Source: Lysobacter sp. (GTDB taxonomy: Bacteria; Pseudomonadota; Gammaproteobacteria; Xanthomonadales; Xanthomonadaceae). Taken from it: a DNA stretch of 64,000 nt. This document shows, piece after piece, positions 17,906-28,255 of this stretch; within the stretch, counting starts at the first letter, position 1, and each line of letters opens with the position of its first letter. The translations under genes and the position numbers were made by a program. The notes under the pieces are model-generated. The model ran no database searches and had not been told where the DNA came from. It saw only the letters and a list, made by a program, of their open reading frames with translations. The stretch covers positions 1-64,000 of the forward strand of contig JASLDW010000019.1 of the NCBI GenBank assembly GCA_030151365.1, written 5' to 3'.

Positions 17906-19558
17906 ATGATCGTCTTCAAGAGCGAGCAGGCGCGTTATCTCGGCTATGTGCTGGCATTGGCCGGATTGCTGGTTTCGCTGCTGTTGCTGTTCCGGGACCA
18001 CAGCCAAGGCTGGCTGGTCGGGGTGATCGTGTTCGGCGCGCTGGCGGCGCTCGGCACCGCCGACCTGCTGCAGGCGAAGAGCACGCTGCGGCGCAATTAC
18101 CCGATCTTCGCCCATATCCGCTTCGTGCTGGAATCGTTCGGGCCGGAGATCCGCCAGTATTTCGTCGAGTCCGACATCGTCGAAGTGCCGTTCTCGCGCG
18201 AGCAGCGCACGCTGGTCTACGAACGCGCCAAGGACCTCAGCGACGTGGTGCCGTTCGGAACCGAGCTCGACGTCTACGGCGACCAGTACGAGTGGATCAA
18301 CCATTCGATCGCGCCGACACCGCACCACGACGAGAACTACCGCATCACCATCGGCGAGGACAGCGCGCAGCCCTACGATGCCAGCGTCTTCAACATCTCG
18401 GCGATGAGCTTCGGCGCGCTGTCGGCCAACGCGATCCGCGCCCTCAATTGGGGAGCGAAGCTCGGCGGTTTCAGCCACGACACCGGGGAGGGCTCGATCT
18501 CGCCCTATCACCGCGAATACGGGGGCGACCTGGTATGGGAAATCGGTTCCGGCTATTTCGGTTGCCGCAACGAAGACGGCAGTTTCAATGCCGACCGGTT
18601 CGCGGCCAACGCCCGCGATCCGCAGGTGAAGATGGTCGAGTTGAAGTTGTCGCAGGGTGCCAAGCCCGGCCACGGCGGCGTGCTGCCGGCTGCCAAGGTG
18701 TCGGCGGAAATCGCGGCGACGCGTGGCGTGCCGATGGGCCAGGACTGCGTGTCGCCGGCGAGGCACACGGTGTTTTCGACGCCGATCGAGTTGCTGCAAT
18801 TCGTTGCGAAGATGCGCGAGTTGTCGGGCGGCAAGCCGGCCGGGTTCAAGCTGGCGATCGGCCATCCCTGGGAATGGTTCGCGATCGCCAAGGCCATCCA
18901 TGAAACCGGATTGCTGCCGGACTTCATCGTGGTCGACGGCGCCGAAGGCGGTACCGGCGCGGCGCCGTCGGAATTCATCAATCATGTCGGCGTGCCGATG
19001 CACGAAGGACTGATGCTGGTCGACAACACCCTGATCGGCCTCGGCTTGCGTGACCGCATCCGCATCGGTGCGGCGGGCAAGATCACCAGCGCCTTCGGTC
19101 TCGCCCATACCATGGCGCTGGGCGCGGACTGGTGCAACGCCGCGCGCGCTTTCATGTTTTCGGTGGGCTGCATCCAGGCACGCAGCTGCCACAACGACAA
19201 ATGCCCGACAGGCGTCGCCACCCAGGATCCGAGCCGATGGAAGCGGCTGGATGTCGAGGACAAGGCGCAACGCGTGCGCAATTTCCACGGGAACACCCTG
19301 AAGGCGTTGCGCGACATGCTGTGCGCGGCGGGCCTCACCCATCCGCGCGAGCTCGGGCCCGAGCACATCCTGCGCCGGGTCAGTCCGATCGAGATTCGTG
19401 CCTTGTCGCAGCTGTACCCCAGGCTCCATCCCGGGGAATTGCTCGAGGCCCGCGAGCCGAACCACCAGGTCTTCCGTCTGTTCTGGCGCGAGGCGCGCAG
19501 CGACAGTTTCGCGGCGCCGGCGCGGATCGCGGAAATGCGCGCTTCGAAATCGTATTGA
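17906..19558 (+). CDS. FMN-binding glutamate synthase family protein
   Basis: Protein of 550 residues related to the FMN and Fe-S synthase domain of glutamate synthase. Two N-terminal hydrophobic segments (about residues 12-30 and 36-52) suggest membrane anchoring. The synthase core shows SFGALSANAIRALN, QGAKPGHGG, VVDGAEGGTGAAP and the cysteine cluster CIQARSCHNDKCPTGVA that would bind a 3Fe-4S centre. It lacks the glutaminase domain, so it is not a complete GltB. Its reaction and partners are unknown. It starts 84 bp beyond the divergent tRNA-Leu. Confidence 0.85.
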   Translation: MIVFKSEQARYLGYVLALAGLLVSLLLLFRDHSQGWLVGVIVFGALAALGTADLLQAKSTLRRNYPIFAHIRFVLESFGPEIRQYFVESDIVEVPFSREQRTLVYERAKDLSDVVPFGTELDVYGDQYEWINHSIAPTPHHDENYRITIGEDSAQPYDASVFNISAMSFGALSANAIRALNWGAKLGGFSHDTGEGSISPYHREYGGDLVWEIGSGYFGCRNEDGSFNADRFAANARDPQVKMVELKLSQGAKPGHGGVLPAAKVSAEIAATRGVPMGQDCVSPARHTVFSTPIELLQFVAKMRELSGGKPAGFKLAIGHPWEWFAIAKAIHETGLLPDFIVVDGAEGGTGAAPSEFINHVGVPMHEGLMLVDNTLIGLGLRDRIRIGAAGKITSAFGLAHTMALGADWCNAARAFMFSVGCIQARSCHNDKCPTGVATQDPSRWKRLDVEDKAQRVRNFHGNTLKALRDMLCAAGLTHPRELGPEHILRRVSPIEIRALSQLYPRLHPGELLEAREPNHQVFRLFWREARSDSFAAPARIAEMRASKSY

Positions 19559-19566
19559 GGCGGCGG

Positions 19567-19791
19567 TTACGCAGCCAGCGGTGCCTGGAAACCGCAGCGC
19601 AGGAAGATCACGCGCTCGCGTGCGTCGAGCTCGTCGAATGCGAGTTCGCGGGCATCGCCCGCACGCTGGTCGTGGGTGATGAATTCGTGGCCGGCGCAAG
19701 CGGAGTTGCAGTCCGCTGCATCACCGGCCTGCCATCCGGCCAGGTGATCCGCGTGGATCGGTTCCCGGCGTGGCGACGCGAGCATGTCCAT
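19567..19791 (-). CDS. Hypothetical small protein, 74 aa
   Basis: Short reading frame starting at ATG 19791, preceded by an AGGGA ribosome-binding site seven bases upstream. The protein is polar, with the segment AGDAADCNSACAGHE and a C-terminal RERVIFLRCGFQAPLA, and has three cysteines. No domain is recognised and no signal peptide or helix is evident. It lies convergent to the glutamate-synthase-like gene and downstream of the arsC-like gene. Moderate confidence that it is real, based on the ribosome-binding site and codon position GC pattern. Confidence 0.55.
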   Translation of the reverse strand: MDMLASPRREPIHADHLAGWQAGDAADCNSACAGHEFITHDQRAGDARELAFDELDARERVIFLRCGFQAPLAA

Positions 19792-19910
19792 GTGTCTTCC
19801 CTGACGATTGCGCGGCCTTCGTGGCCGCAGGGACAGCATGGCGCCAGATGGGCGTCCCGGCACTCGGGAAGCAGCCGACACGGTTGTAGGAAAACCCCGC
19901 GCCGGAAACC

Positions 19911-20270
19911 TCAGGCTGCGTCGATCAGCTCGAGCGCACGTTCCGGCGGACGGCAGATCACCGCACGGTCACCACGGACCAGGATCGGGCGTTCGATCAG
20001 GCGCGGGTACTCGACCATCGCGGCGATGGCGTCGGCGTCGGAGAGGGCGGGGTCATCCAGACCGAGCCCGGCGTACTCCGGTTCCCCCTTGCGCAACAAT
20101 TCGCGGGCAGGGATGGCGAGCTTGGCCAGCAGATCGCGCAAGGTTCCGGCATCGGGCGGCGTTTGCAGGTATTCGACCACGTGCGGTTGCAGGCCACGCT
20201 CCGCGAGCAGGGCGGCCGTGGCGCGGCATTTCGAGCAGGCGTCGTTGTGGTAGAGGGTCAGTTCGGGCAT
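19911..20270 (-). CDS. ArsC/Spx-family thioredoxin-fold protein (arsenate reductase-like)
   Basis: Cytoplasmic protein of 119 residues. It opens with LYHNDACSKCRATAALL, where the first cysteine (Cys12) takes the place of the ArsC nucleophile. It continues with VEYLQTPPD and the RPILVRGDRAVICRPPE motif carrying the conserved Arg. These match the glutaredoxin-dependent ArsC family. No ars operon (arsB, acr3, arsR) is nearby, so a role in arsenate resistance is uncertain; many family members have other or unknown roles. The CxxC pair is slightly unusual. Confidence 0.85.
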   Translation of the reverse strand: MPELTLYHNDACSKCRATAALLAERGLQPHVVEYLQTPPDAGTLRDLLAKLAIPARELLRKGEPEYAGLGLDDPALSDADAIAAMVEYPRLIERPILVRGDRAVICRPPERALELIDAA

Positions 20271-20306
20271 CGCGGCGTTCCCGTGGGGAGTGCACCATGA
20301 TGCCAG

Positions 20307-20531
20307 TCAGGCCGCTTCCTCGAAGTGGTAGCCGAGGCGGGTCAGGATGCGGCGCTCGACTTCGCTCAGTTGCGATTCCTCGAGTTCCTTCGCATCGGTC
20401 GGGCGCATGTCGTAGGTGGTGAAGACATGCTGTCGATGGCCGAAGGCGCAATACTCGCCCTCGCGCGTCTTGTATGAGATGGGGGCGCCGCACTTGCGGC
20501 AAAGCGATGCTGTTTCGTCCGTGAAATCCAT
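20307..20531 (-). CDS. Small zinc-ribbon-like conserved protein, 74 aa
   Basis: Starts at ATG 20531 and has the pattern CRKCGAPISYKTREGEYCAFGHRQH, with three cysteines and two histidines that could bind a zinc ion. The C-terminal half is helical and acidic (AKELEESQLSEVERRILTRLG). No specific family name is recognised. It is upstream of the arsC-like gene in the same direction. An inverted repeat of two GTGCAC boxes (20553-20571) lies 22 bp before its start and may be regulatory. Confidence 0.6.
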   Translation of the reverse strand: MDFTDETASLCRKCGAPISYKTREGEYCAFGHRQHVFTTYDMRPTDAKELEESQLSEVERRILTRLGYHFEEAA

Positions 20532-20706
20532 GTGCCTACGTCCTGTAGGGAAGTGCACGAATCCTGTGCACGGGGGAGATCGTAGCACCGTGACAAGGGT
20601 CTCGTCCCGCGAAAGCGTTCACAAAAAGCGGAGGCCGATCCGGGGAGCCGGGGCTGGGACAAGATGGCCAATGTGAACAGGTGTTTGCGTATGGCACCAT
20701 GCCCGC

Positions 20707-21468
20707 ATGGCTGAGGGGCAGACATTCGACCTGGCTTCGATCCGGAGCAGCTGTATGCATTGCTCGCTGCGGCAGCTGTGCCTGCCTGCCGGGATCAGTG
20801 CGGAGGAGCTGCAGCGACTGGACGATATCGTGCGCCGCCGCCGGCCCATCGCCCAGAACGAACGCCTGTATCGGCTGGGGGATCCCCTCGTGGCGGTGTA
20901 CGTGGCGCGCGACGGCGCGTTCAAGACGGTAGCGATCAGCGAAGCGGGCGAGGAGCAGATCGTCGGCTTCCACCTGCCGGGCGAGTTGATCGGGCTCGAT
21001 GCGCTGGGTGCGGGCGAGCATCGTTGCGAGGCGGTGGCGCTGACGACTGCGAATGTCTGCGAAGTGCCGTTCGAGCAGCTCTCGGAGGTGGCTTCGCAAT
21101 TGCCCGGGCTGCAACAGCAGTTGTTGCGGGTCATCGGCCAGAGCGTCGGTCGTGACCACGATCATCTCGGGATCCTGGTGCGACGACAGGCGGTCGAACG
21201 CATCGCCCTGTTCCTGCATGGCCTGGCCGAGCGCTATCGCAACATCGGTCAGTCGGGGCTCGAATTCAGGCTGCCGATGAGTCGCGAGGATATCGCCCAC
21301 TATCTCGGGCTTGCGCTGGAAACCGTGAGTCGCGGCTTCGGCAAGCTGCAGGACGATGGAGTGATCGCGGTGGTCGGCCGCCGGATCGAGATCCGCGATT
21401 GCGTGGAGCTGGATCGGCTTGCCCATGGCGTGGAGCAGGAGGCGCCGCGCGGACGCAGCCGCGCCTGA
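20707..21468 (+). CDS. fnr: FNR-type oxygen-sensing Crp-family regulator
   Basis: Transcription regulator of 253 residues. The N-terminal cysteines have FNR spacing (Cys16, Cys19, Cys25 in CMHCSLRQLC), and the fourth ligand corresponds to Cys118 in ANVCEVPFEQL. Together these would hold an oxygen-labile 4Fe-4S cluster. A cyclic-nucleotide-type beta barrel follows, then a dimer helix and a helix-turn-helix with SREDIAHYLGLALETVSRGFGKL. The recognition helix ETVSR matches FNR, which binds TTGAT-N4-ATCAA. Two perfect such sites lie upstream of ccoN and hemN in this window. It is convergent with the cco accessory genes. Confidence 0.94.
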   Translation: MAEGQTFDLASIRSSCMHCSLRQLCLPAGISAEELQRLDDIVRRRRPIAQNERLYRLGDPLVAVYVARDGAFKTVAISEAGEEQIVGFHLPGELIGLDALGAGEHRCEAVALTTANVCEVPFEQLSEVASQLPGLQQQLLRVIGQSVGRDHDHLGILVRRQAVERIALFLHGLAERYRNIGQSGLEFRLPMSREDIAHYLGLALETVSRGFGKLQDDGVIAVVGRRIEIRDCVELDRLAHGVEQEAPRGRSRA

Positions 21469-21470
21469 GG

Positions 21471-22193
21471 TCAGGTCGGCAGGCTCTGGCAGCCCAGCGC
21501 GGACAGTACGCCGTGCAGTGCCGGTGCTTTCATCAGCAAAGGCGCGGTACACGTCAGCACCCCGGCGATCAGCACGCAGGCGCCCATCGCGATGCGCCAG
21601 CCGCCGCGCTGGAGCCGTTGGCCGATGCGGGCGCCGGCCCAGGTGAGCGGCAACATCACCGGCAGGGTGCCCAGCCCGAATGCGGTCATCGTCATCGCGC
21701 CGTTGATGGCGCTGGCCTGCAACCAGGCCGCGGCGAGCAGGGTCGTGCTGAGGCCGCAGGGCATCCATCCCCACAACATGCCGAGCGCGATGCGCTTGCC
21801 GGTGGTATCGGCCGGCAACAGGCGGCGCTGCAGCGGGCGCAGTCTTTGCCACAGCCTGCCGCCCGGGCCACGGAGGAAGGACAGCCGTCCCCCGCGATCG
21901 AGCAGGCGCAGGGCCGCGACGATCAATACCAGTCCGACGGCGGCGCGCAACGCAAGCGCGAGCCAGGGCTGGCGGGCGATGCCGATGATGCCGTGGCCGA
22001 TGCCGCCGGCGATGGCGCCGGCCAGGGCGTAACCGCCGGTTCGCCCGAGATTGGGCTGCAAGGCGCGCCACCAGCCGCCGCGCTGCTGCAGCGACAGACC
22101 GGTGGCGATGCCGCCGCACATCACCGCGCAATGGGCGCCGCCCAACAGTCCGCTGAGGAGGGCGCCGCCGAGGACGAGCCAGTCAATCGGCAT
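21471..22193 (-). CDS. Sulfite exporter TauE/SafE-family membrane protein of the cco cluster
   Basis: Polytopic membrane protein of 240 residues with six or more helices. The motif GGAHCAVMCGGI near residue 18 and WGWMPCGLSTTLL near 142 are typical of the UreH/TauE-related proteins found after ccoS in cbb3 clusters. Related proteins are suspected to handle metals such as copper or nickel, but the substrate is unproven. It overlaps ccoS by 11 bp and ends 2 bp from the convergent fnr stop. Co-transcription with ccoIS points to a role in cbb3 biogenesis. Confidence 0.82.
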   Translation of the reverse strand: MPIDWLVLGGALLSGLLGGAHCAVMCGGIATGLSLQQRGGWWRALQPNLGRTGGYALAGAIAGGIGHGIIGIARQPWLALALRAAVGLVLIVAALRLLDRGGRLSFLRGPGGRLWQRLRPLQRRLLPADTTGKRIALGMLWGWMPCGLSTTLLAAAWLQASAINGAMTMTAFGLGTLPVMLPLTWAGARIGQRLQRGGWRIAMGACVLIAGVLTCTAPLLMKAPALHGVLSALGCQSLPT

Positions 22194-22359
22194 CGGGATC
22201 CTCGCGGGATCCGGAAGGCGTGTCGTCGTCGACGAGGATGTCGAGCGCGGGCGTGTCGAGGTCGTCGAACTGCCCGCGCTTCACTGCCCACGCGAATGCC
22301 GCGATCGCCACCACCAGCAGCATCAGGCTGAGCGGAACCAGCAGCAACAGGATGATCAT
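22183..22359 (-). CDS. ccoS: cbb3 oxidase maturation protein CcoS
   Basis: Tiny membrane protein of 58 residues with one helix (about residues 2-25) followed by AFAWAVKRGQFDDLDTPA. The WAVKxGQFDDLDTPA block is the hallmark of CcoS, needed for cofactor insertion into cbb3 oxidase. Its ATG overlaps the ccoI stop (ATGA), showing translational coupling. The tail is acidic. Confidence 0.93.
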   Translation of the reverse strand: MIILLLLVPLSLMLLVVAIAAFAWAVKRGQFDDLDTPALDILVDDDTPSGSREDPDAD

Positions 22360-24767
22360 GCCCGGATCCTCGCCAGCCGCAATGCGTTGAGAGTGACGGC
22401 CAGCGACGACAGCGACATGCCGAGCGCGGCGATCCATGGCGTGACCAGTCCCGCCGCGGCCAGCGGCAATGCCAGCAGGTTGTAGCCGATCGCCCAGGCG
22501 AAGTTCTCGCGGACGATGCGGCGCGTCCGCCGCGCGAGCGCGATCGCGGCGGGAATGCGCATGAGTGCGGGCGCGGCAAGGACGAGATCGGCGCAACGCT
22601 GCGCCAATGCCGCGCCGTCACCGATCGCGATGGAGACGTCGGCGCCGGCAAGCACCGGGGCGTCGTTGAGGCCATCGCCGACCATTGCGACATGGTGTCC
22701 GTTCATCTGCAGGTGGCGGACGAAGGCCAGTTTGTCTTCGGGTGTCTGTCGTGCGTGTATGTCGCCGATGTCGAGTCGCGCGGCGAGGCGTTCGACCGCG
22801 GCCGGTGCATCGCCACTGGAAAGATGCAATCCGATGCCGAGTCGCCGCAGCGCCGCCAGCGAATCGCCGGCATCGCCGCGTTCCTGTTCGCGGATGGCGA
22901 AGCGTGCGGCGGCATGTTCGCCATCGCCGAGCCAGATGGCGCCGTCGTCTTCGCCCGAGCAGGCGAAGGCGGCGTGGCCGATGCGCCATCGACGGCCGCC
23001 GACCGTGCCTTCGATCCCCGTGCCCGGATGCGTGGTGATGTCGTTGGCTACCGCCGTAGCGGCGCCGGGAGCATGAAAGGCGCGCGCCAGCGGATGCGTG
23101 CTGTCGCGTTCGAGCGCGCGTGCGATCCGCAGCGCCGTGTCGCGATCCATGGCATCGGATGTCGAGATGCCGTCGAGCACGGGCGAGCCATCGCTCAGCG
23201 TACCGGTCTTGTCGAAGACGATATGGTCGATGCGGGCGAGGCGATCGAGCGCATCGGCACTGACCGGCAGCATGCCCAGTCTCGCCAGTGCACCGTTGGC
23301 CGAGGCGAGGGCGGCCGGAACGGCCAGCGACATTGCGCACGGACAACTGATCGCCAGCAGCGACAGCGTGACTTCCAGTGCGCGCGAGGGATCGCGGGCG
23401 TGCCACGCCAGGAAGACGATCGTGGCGGTGGCCAGCATCGCGAGCACGAACCAGGCCGCGATGCGGTCCGCGGTGCGGGCGAGTGGGGGGCGATGGGCCT
23501 GCGCCTGTTCCGCGAGCCGTGCAAGTTGCGACAGCCGGGTCGCCTGTCCGGTGGCGGTGACGCGAATGCGCGCCGGGCGGTCGCCGCAGATCGTCCCGGC
23601 GTAGACGGGATCGCCGGAGATCTTGCCGACGCCATGCGATTCGCCGGTCAGCAATGCCTCGGCGAAAGCGGCTTCGGGATCGAGCAGGACGCCATCCGCA
23701 GGCACATGTTCGCCACTCGCGATGCAGACGACGTCGTTGGCCTGCAGTGCCGCCAGTGCGACATGTTCGCGCGTGCCGTCGGGACGTTCGCGCACGGCCA
23801 GCGCCGGGCGCGCCCGCGCCAGCGCATCCACCTGCGCGGATGCGATATTGCGCGCGCGCTGTTCCAGCAGTCGTGCCAGCAACAACAGGAACACGAACAT
23901 CACCGCGGCGTCGTACCAGACCTGCGGACCTCCACGGATCGTTTCCACGACGCTGGCGACATAAGCCAGCATCACCGAGGTCGCGATCAGCGTGTCCATC
24001 CCCGGCGTGCGATGGCGAAGTTCTCGCCAGCAGCCGGCGAGGAACGGCCAGCCGGCATAGAACACCACCGGCGTGGAGACCAGGAAGGTGATCCAGCGGA
24101 AAAAATCGCGCATCGCCGGCGACATGCTGCCGCGGGTGTCGAGATAGAGCGCTTCCGCGAACATCATCGCCTGCATCGCGCCGAGGCCGGCGATGCCGAG
24201 CCTGAGCAGCCAGCGGTTGCGATCGCGGCGACGCGCGCGCTCGCCGGCTTCGCCTGTCGCCAACCAGGGCCGATAGCCGAGCGATTGCAGTCGTCGCAAC
24301 GCCGTCGACAAGCGGGTTCGGGCCGGATCCCAGGCGATGCGGATGCGTCCGGTCACGGCATTGGCGCTGACTTCGAGCACGCCGGGTTCGCGCGCCAACG
24401 CGCGATCGATCAGCCACGCGCAGGCGGCACAACGCATGCCGTTGGCGAGCAGGGTGAGCTCGCGTCCGCCGGGAATCGCACGGGCATGTTCTGCGAGGAT
24501 GTCCTCGCGATCCCACAGTGCGAGATCGGCGTCGCCCGTGTCCACGCGCGCGGCGGGCGCGTTGCGCAGGCGATAGTAATCGTCGAGGCGGGCGTCGCGG
24601 ATCCACGCTGCGGCGGCGGCGCAGCCATCGCAGCAGAAACTGCGTTCGGCGCCATCCAGGCGGGCAAGCGCGGGATTGGCCGGCAGCGGTTCGTTGCAAT
24701 GGAAGCAGGCGGACATGGCGAGCGGGGCGCTGGCCGTGCCGATGAAGTCCGCGGGCACGCTGTTCAT
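22356..24767 (-). CDS. ccoI: Copper-exporting P1B-type ATPase for cbb3 assembly (CcoI/FixI)
   Basis: Heavy-metal P-type ATPase, 803 residues, supplying copper for the CcoN centre. The N-terminus has CFHCNEPLP and SFCCDGCAAA cysteine motifs and an HMA domain with GMRCAACAW. The transmembrane metal site is SCPCAMSLAVP. The phosphorylation site is DKTGTLSDGS, and MVGDGLNDAPVLAG is the hinge. Eight helices are expected. Start is ATG 24767. The upstream open frame to 24914 overlaps ccoH and is not used. It lies between ccoH and ccoS, the classic order. Confidence 0.95.
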   Translation of the reverse strand: MNSVPADFIGTASAPLAMSACFHCNEPLPANPALARLDGAERSFCCDGCAAAAAWIRDARLDDYYRLRNAPAARVDTGDADLALWDREDILAEHARAIPGGRELTLLANGMRCAACAWLIDRALAREPGVLEVSANAVTGRIRIAWDPARTRLSTALRRLQSLGYRPWLATGEAGERARRRDRNRWLLRLGIAGLGAMQAMMFAEALYLDTRGSMSPAMRDFFRWITFLVSTPVVFYAGWPFLAGCWRELRHRTPGMDTLIATSVMLAYVASVVETIRGGPQVWYDAAVMFVFLLLLARLLEQRARNIASAQVDALARARPALAVRERPDGTREHVALAALQANDVVCIASGEHVPADGVLLDPEAAFAEALLTGESHGVGKISGDPVYAGTICGDRPARIRVTATGQATRLSQLARLAEQAQAHRPPLARTADRIAAWFVLAMLATATIVFLAWHARDPSRALEVTLSLLAISCPCAMSLAVPAALASANGALARLGMLPVSADALDRLARIDHIVFDKTGTLSDGSPVLDGISTSDAMDRDTALRIARALERDSTHPLARAFHAPGAATAVANDITTHPGTGIEGTVGGRRWRIGHAAFACSGEDDGAIWLGDGEHAAARFAIREQERGDAGDSLAALRRLGIGLHLSSGDAPAAVERLAARLDIGDIHARQTPEDKLAFVRHLQMNGHHVAMVGDGLNDAPVLAGADVSIAIGDGAALAQRCADLVLAAPALMRIPAAIALARRTRRIVRENFAWAIGYNLLALPLAAAGLVTPWIAALGMSLSSLAVTLNALRLARIRA

Positions 24768-24772
24768 GGCGA

Positions 24773-25290
24773 TCAGTCGCTGCCGATCGCGGGATGCAGG
24801 TAGATGGCCTGCCGGCGGGCGATCCAGCGGCCATGCAATTTCCACGCAGCGTCCGCAGGCGCCAGTTGCACGTTCCAGTCGTGCGACAGGTCGATGTCCT
24901 GTGCCTTGCTCCAACCGTTTGCGCTGGGCGCAAGCTTCACCGTCATGTCGAGTCTCGCCGCGGTCGGATGATGCAGCGAAAGTACCAGCGGCGCCGTGCG
25001 ATCGAATTCGCCGGCGACCGGGTCCACTTCGACCACGCCCTTTGCCGCGCGTGCGATGGCGCTCAGGCGGAGCTGTTGCGCGCGGGCGTCGGGCGAGAGG
25101 TCGGCGGTCTGGATCTGGGCCGTGCGCTTCACGTCATCCGGCACCATGTCGTTGTTGCCGGACGAACGCGCCGATGCGTACAGCAATCCGAACGACGCGA
25201 AGACGGCCGTGGCAGGGATGGCGAACACCAGCCATACCATCGGCTCGCGCCAGGGCTTGCGCTTTTGCGTCGGGGATTCGCGGGTAACGA

Positions 25291-25294
<4 letters not shown>
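24773..25294 (-). CDS. ccoH: cbb3 oxidase accessory protein CcoH/FixH
   Basis: Membrane-anchored periplasmic protein of 173 residues with one N-terminal helix (about 20-42) and a FixH domain ending in WNVQLAPADAAWKLHGRW. FixH/CcoH stabilises early assembly intermediates of cbb3 oxidase. Its start overlaps the ccoG stop by 4 bp and its stop is 5 bp before ccoI. The start ATG at 25294 is the only one fitting this context. Confidence 0.92.
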
Positions 25295-26844
<1,550 letters not shown>

Positions 26845-26865
26845 CGTCGTCGTCCTTCGCGTCGC

Positions 26866-27159
26866 TCAATCCAGCGGGAGCGGGCGGTTGAAGCGGCTGC
26901 GCGGCCGCAGCAGCCACCAGGTGAACAGGCTGGACGACGCCGTGGCCAGCCAGAACATGAAGAAGCCGACGGTGTAGCCCATCTCGCGGGTGATCTGCAG
27001 GGAAGGGAAGGTCATGTCGCGCAGGCTCAGCGGGTCGACGCAGGCGAAGAACACCATCGTCGCCACGCCCGCGGCGAAGAAGCTCGGCCAGGCGATCGCG
27101 CCGATGCGCTGCGCCATGGGGCGTCGTGGATGATCGAAGTCGCGATTGCCGTCCGTCAT
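26866..27159 (-). CDS. Uncharacterised two-helix membrane protein within the cco operon, 97 aa
   Basis: Small protein with a polar, basic N-terminus (about 20 residues) and two hydrophobic stretches, roughly residues 22-40 and 62-82, ending in a basic RPRSRFNRPLPLD tail. It starts 5 bp after the ccoP stop and ends 21 bp before ccoG, so it is part of the oxidase operon. I do not recognise a named family. Position suggests a subunit or assembly factor of cbb3 oxidase. It is larger than CcoQ, which is separately present. Confidence 0.75.
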   Translation of the reverse strand: MTDGNRDFDHPRRPMAQRIGAIAWPSFFAAGVATMVFFACVDPLSLRDMTFPSLQITREMGYTVGFFMFWLATASSSLFTWWLLRPRSRFNRPLPLD

Positions 27160-27164
27160 CGTCG

Positions 27165-28112
27165 TCACCTCGCGGCGGGCGCTTGCGTCTTGTTGCCGGC
27201 GGCGGCATGCGAGAGCGACCACACATAGGCGGCGGCGAGGCGCGAACGGGTTTCGCCGAGGATGGGGCGGTGTGCGGGCATGCTGCCGTGGCGTCCGTTG
27301 GCAATGCTCTCGTGGATGGCGGCGTTGCTGCCGCCGTACAACCACACGGTGTCGGTGAGGTCGGGGGCGCCGAGTTCCTGGTTGCCCTTGCCGTCGGCAC
27401 CGTGGCAGGCGACGCAGATGCCGTCATAGAGGCGCTTGCCTTGCGAGGCCATGTAATCGTTGGCGAGCGATTTCCCCGGCTGCGACAGGCTGCGCACGTA
27501 GGCGACCACATAGTCGACGGCGTTCTCGCCATCCATGCCGGTCAGCACCGGACCCCAGGCCGGCATCACGCCTTCGCGGCCATCCAGGACCGATTGCAGG
27601 ACACGCTCGGGCGAACCGCCCCATTTCCATTCCTGGTCGGTGAGGTTGGGATAGCCGATCGCGCCCTTGGCGGACGAACCGTGGCAGGTCGCGCAGGTGT
27701 TGTTGAAGATCGAGCGGCCCAGTTTCACCGCTTCGGGATTGCCGGCGAGCACGTCGATCGGCTGGCCCTTGAACGGCGCGAAGGTTTCCTCGAGCGTGGC
27801 GTCATAGCTCGCCTTTTCCTTCGCCTGCTCCTTCTGCGATGTCCAATGGCCGATGCCGGGCAGGTTGCCGAATCCCGGGAACCACGCGAAATACCCGATG
27901 CCGAAGACAATCGTGATCCAGAACAGGTTGATCCACCATTTCGGCAAGGGCTTGTTGTACTCGGTGATGTCGCCGTCCCAGACGTGGCTGGTGTCTTCCG
28001 GCTTGCCGTCGCCGGGGCGGCGCTTCGACGTCCACCACAACAGCCAGGCGCAGCCGCCGATGTTGAGCACGATCAGCGCCATCACGTAAACCGACCAGCC
28101 GCCGCTCATCAT
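27165..28112 (-). CDS. ccoP: cbb3 cytochrome c oxidase diheme subunit CcoP
   Basis: Membrane-bound diheme c-type cytochrome of 315 residues that feeds electrons into CcoN. Two N-terminal helices (about 8-28 and 60-80) precede two heme c domains with CATCH at 140-144 and CVACH at 233-237. Axial methionines are likely in GVMPAWGP and SMPAHRP. The start ATG overlaps the ccoQ stop (ATGA). A second Met directly follows the first. Confidence 0.96.
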   Translation of the reverse strand: MMSGGWSVYVMALIVLNIGGCAWLLWWTSKRRPGDGKPEDTSHVWDGDITEYNKPLPKWWINLFWITIVFGIGYFAWFPGFGNLPGIGHWTSQKEQAKEKASYDATLEETFAPFKGQPIDVLAGNPEAVKLGRSIFNNTCATCHGSSAKGAIGYPNLTDQEWKWGGSPERVLQSVLDGREGVMPAWGPVLTGMDGENAVDYVVAYVRSLSQPGKSLANDYMASQGKRLYDGICVACHGADGKGNQELGAPDLTDTVWLYGGSNAAIHESIANGRHGSMPAHRPILGETRSRLAAAYVWSLSHAAAGNKTQAPAAR

Positions 28113-28252
28113 TCGCGCATCTCCCCGTTGCCGTCATCCAGCGGCAGGCGCGCCGCTTCCTCGAACTCCGCGCGGCGTTTCGGGCTCCACGCCCACGTCC
28201 AGCCGGCGAGGAACACCACCAGCAACATCACGGTCACGATTCCGGACACCAT
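28109..28252 (-). CDS. ccoQ: cbb3 oxidase small subunit CcoQ
   Basis: Protein of 47 residues with one membrane helix (about 2-22) and a charged tail beginning SPKRRAEFEEAARLPLDD. The WSPKRRxxFxxAAxLP block is typical of CcoQ/FixQ. It starts 3 bp after the ccoO stop and its TGA overlaps the ccoP start. It stabilises the oxidase complex. Confidence 0.92.
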   Translation of the reverse strand: MVSGIVTVMLLVVFLAGWTWAWSPKRRAEFEEAARLPLDDGNGEMRE

Positions 28253-28255
28253 GGC

